The notes under the pieces were generated by a model. It saw only the letters and a program-made list of their open reading frames with translations, had not been told where the DNA came from and did not search any database. Below, in pieces: positions 37,316 through 37,341 of a stretch of 37,341 nt of DNA. Position numbers and translations under genes: made by a program. Position 1 is the stretch's first letter. The number at the start of each line of letters is the position of its first letter. Source of the stretch: Bacteroidales bacterium (lineage in GTDB: Bacteria; Bacteroidota; Bacteroidia; Bacteroidales; UBA932); the NCBI GenBank assembly GCA_017452265.1, contig JAFTMS010000005.1, forward strand, positions 1 through 37,341, given 5' to 3'.

Positions 37316-37341
37316 AGCGGAAGACGAGGTTCGAACCCGCG
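37316..37341 (-). tRNA. Partial tRNA-Gly, 3' part only
   Basis: The end of the window holds the T arm (GCGGG-TTCGAAC-CTCGT with two G-U pairs) and the acceptor 3' strand CTTCCGC with discriminator T. This suits a tRNA-Gly starting GCGGAAG. Most of the gene lies beyond the window, so identity rests on the acceptor and the conserved Gly-Thr-tuf order. Confidence 0.7.

Overview
The window is chromosomal DNA of a Bacteroidales-type bacterium (phylum Bacteroidota). Four things point there: SusC/SusD-type outer-membrane proteins with a SusR-like regulator, promoters of the form TTTG-N19-21-TAnnTTTG in front of several genes, lipoprotein signal peptides on the secreted proteins, and the order tRNA-Gly, tRNA-Thr, tuf, tRNA-Trp, secE, nusG, rplKAJL, rpoBC. 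The content suits a gut-type glycan degrader. I cannot name the genus from sequence alone.

Layout. (1) 1-1.3 kb: a 24-bp direct-repeat array, a PGN_0703-like putative PD-(D/E)XK nuclease gene that looks less GC-rich than its neighbours, inverted repeats, and a tRNA-Leu(CAA) with its own promoter and terminator. This looks like the edge of an accessory segment beside a tRNA gene. (2) 1.5-6.3 kb: a shikimate/chorismate cluster on the + strand: aroB, a fused aroD-aroA gene and aroC. It carries odd repeats, including an in-frame dispersed-type repeat inside the EPSP synthase domain and a duplicated 31-bp hairpin in front of aroC. (3) 6.4-10.6 kb, minus strand: a SERCA-like Ca2+ P-type ATPase followed by a YbdG/MscS-type mechanosensitive channel. 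The ATPase has a roughly 200-nt structured 5' leader, and each gene has a hairpin over or next to its start codon. (4) 10.7-23.0 kb, + strand: a polysaccharide utilization locus with SusC, SusD, a GH30 lipoprotein, a surface glycan-binding protein with a tandem duplicated module, a SusR-like membrane regulator and a GH3 lipoprotein. The gene set and order resemble the beta-1,6-glucan locus of Bacteroides thetaiotaomicron, so a beta-1,6-glucan substrate is my prediction. (5) 23.1-24.6 kb, minus strand: a lone FN3-like lipoprotein of unknown function, convergent with the PUL. (6) 24.7-37.3 kb, minus strand: the core transcription/translation operon, with a strong hairpin terminator (attenuator) between rplL and rpoB.

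How it works together. The PUL proteins would bind glucan at the surface (SusD, SGBP), cut it (GH30), import it (SusC), trim it to glucose in the periplasm (GH3) and report it to transcription (regulator). The aro cluster supplies chorismate. The ATPase and channel are membrane homeostasis proteins that appear to share control by RNA structure. The least explained signals are the leader of the Ca2+ ATPase, the repeats within and between the aro genes, and the 24-bp array at the left edge.
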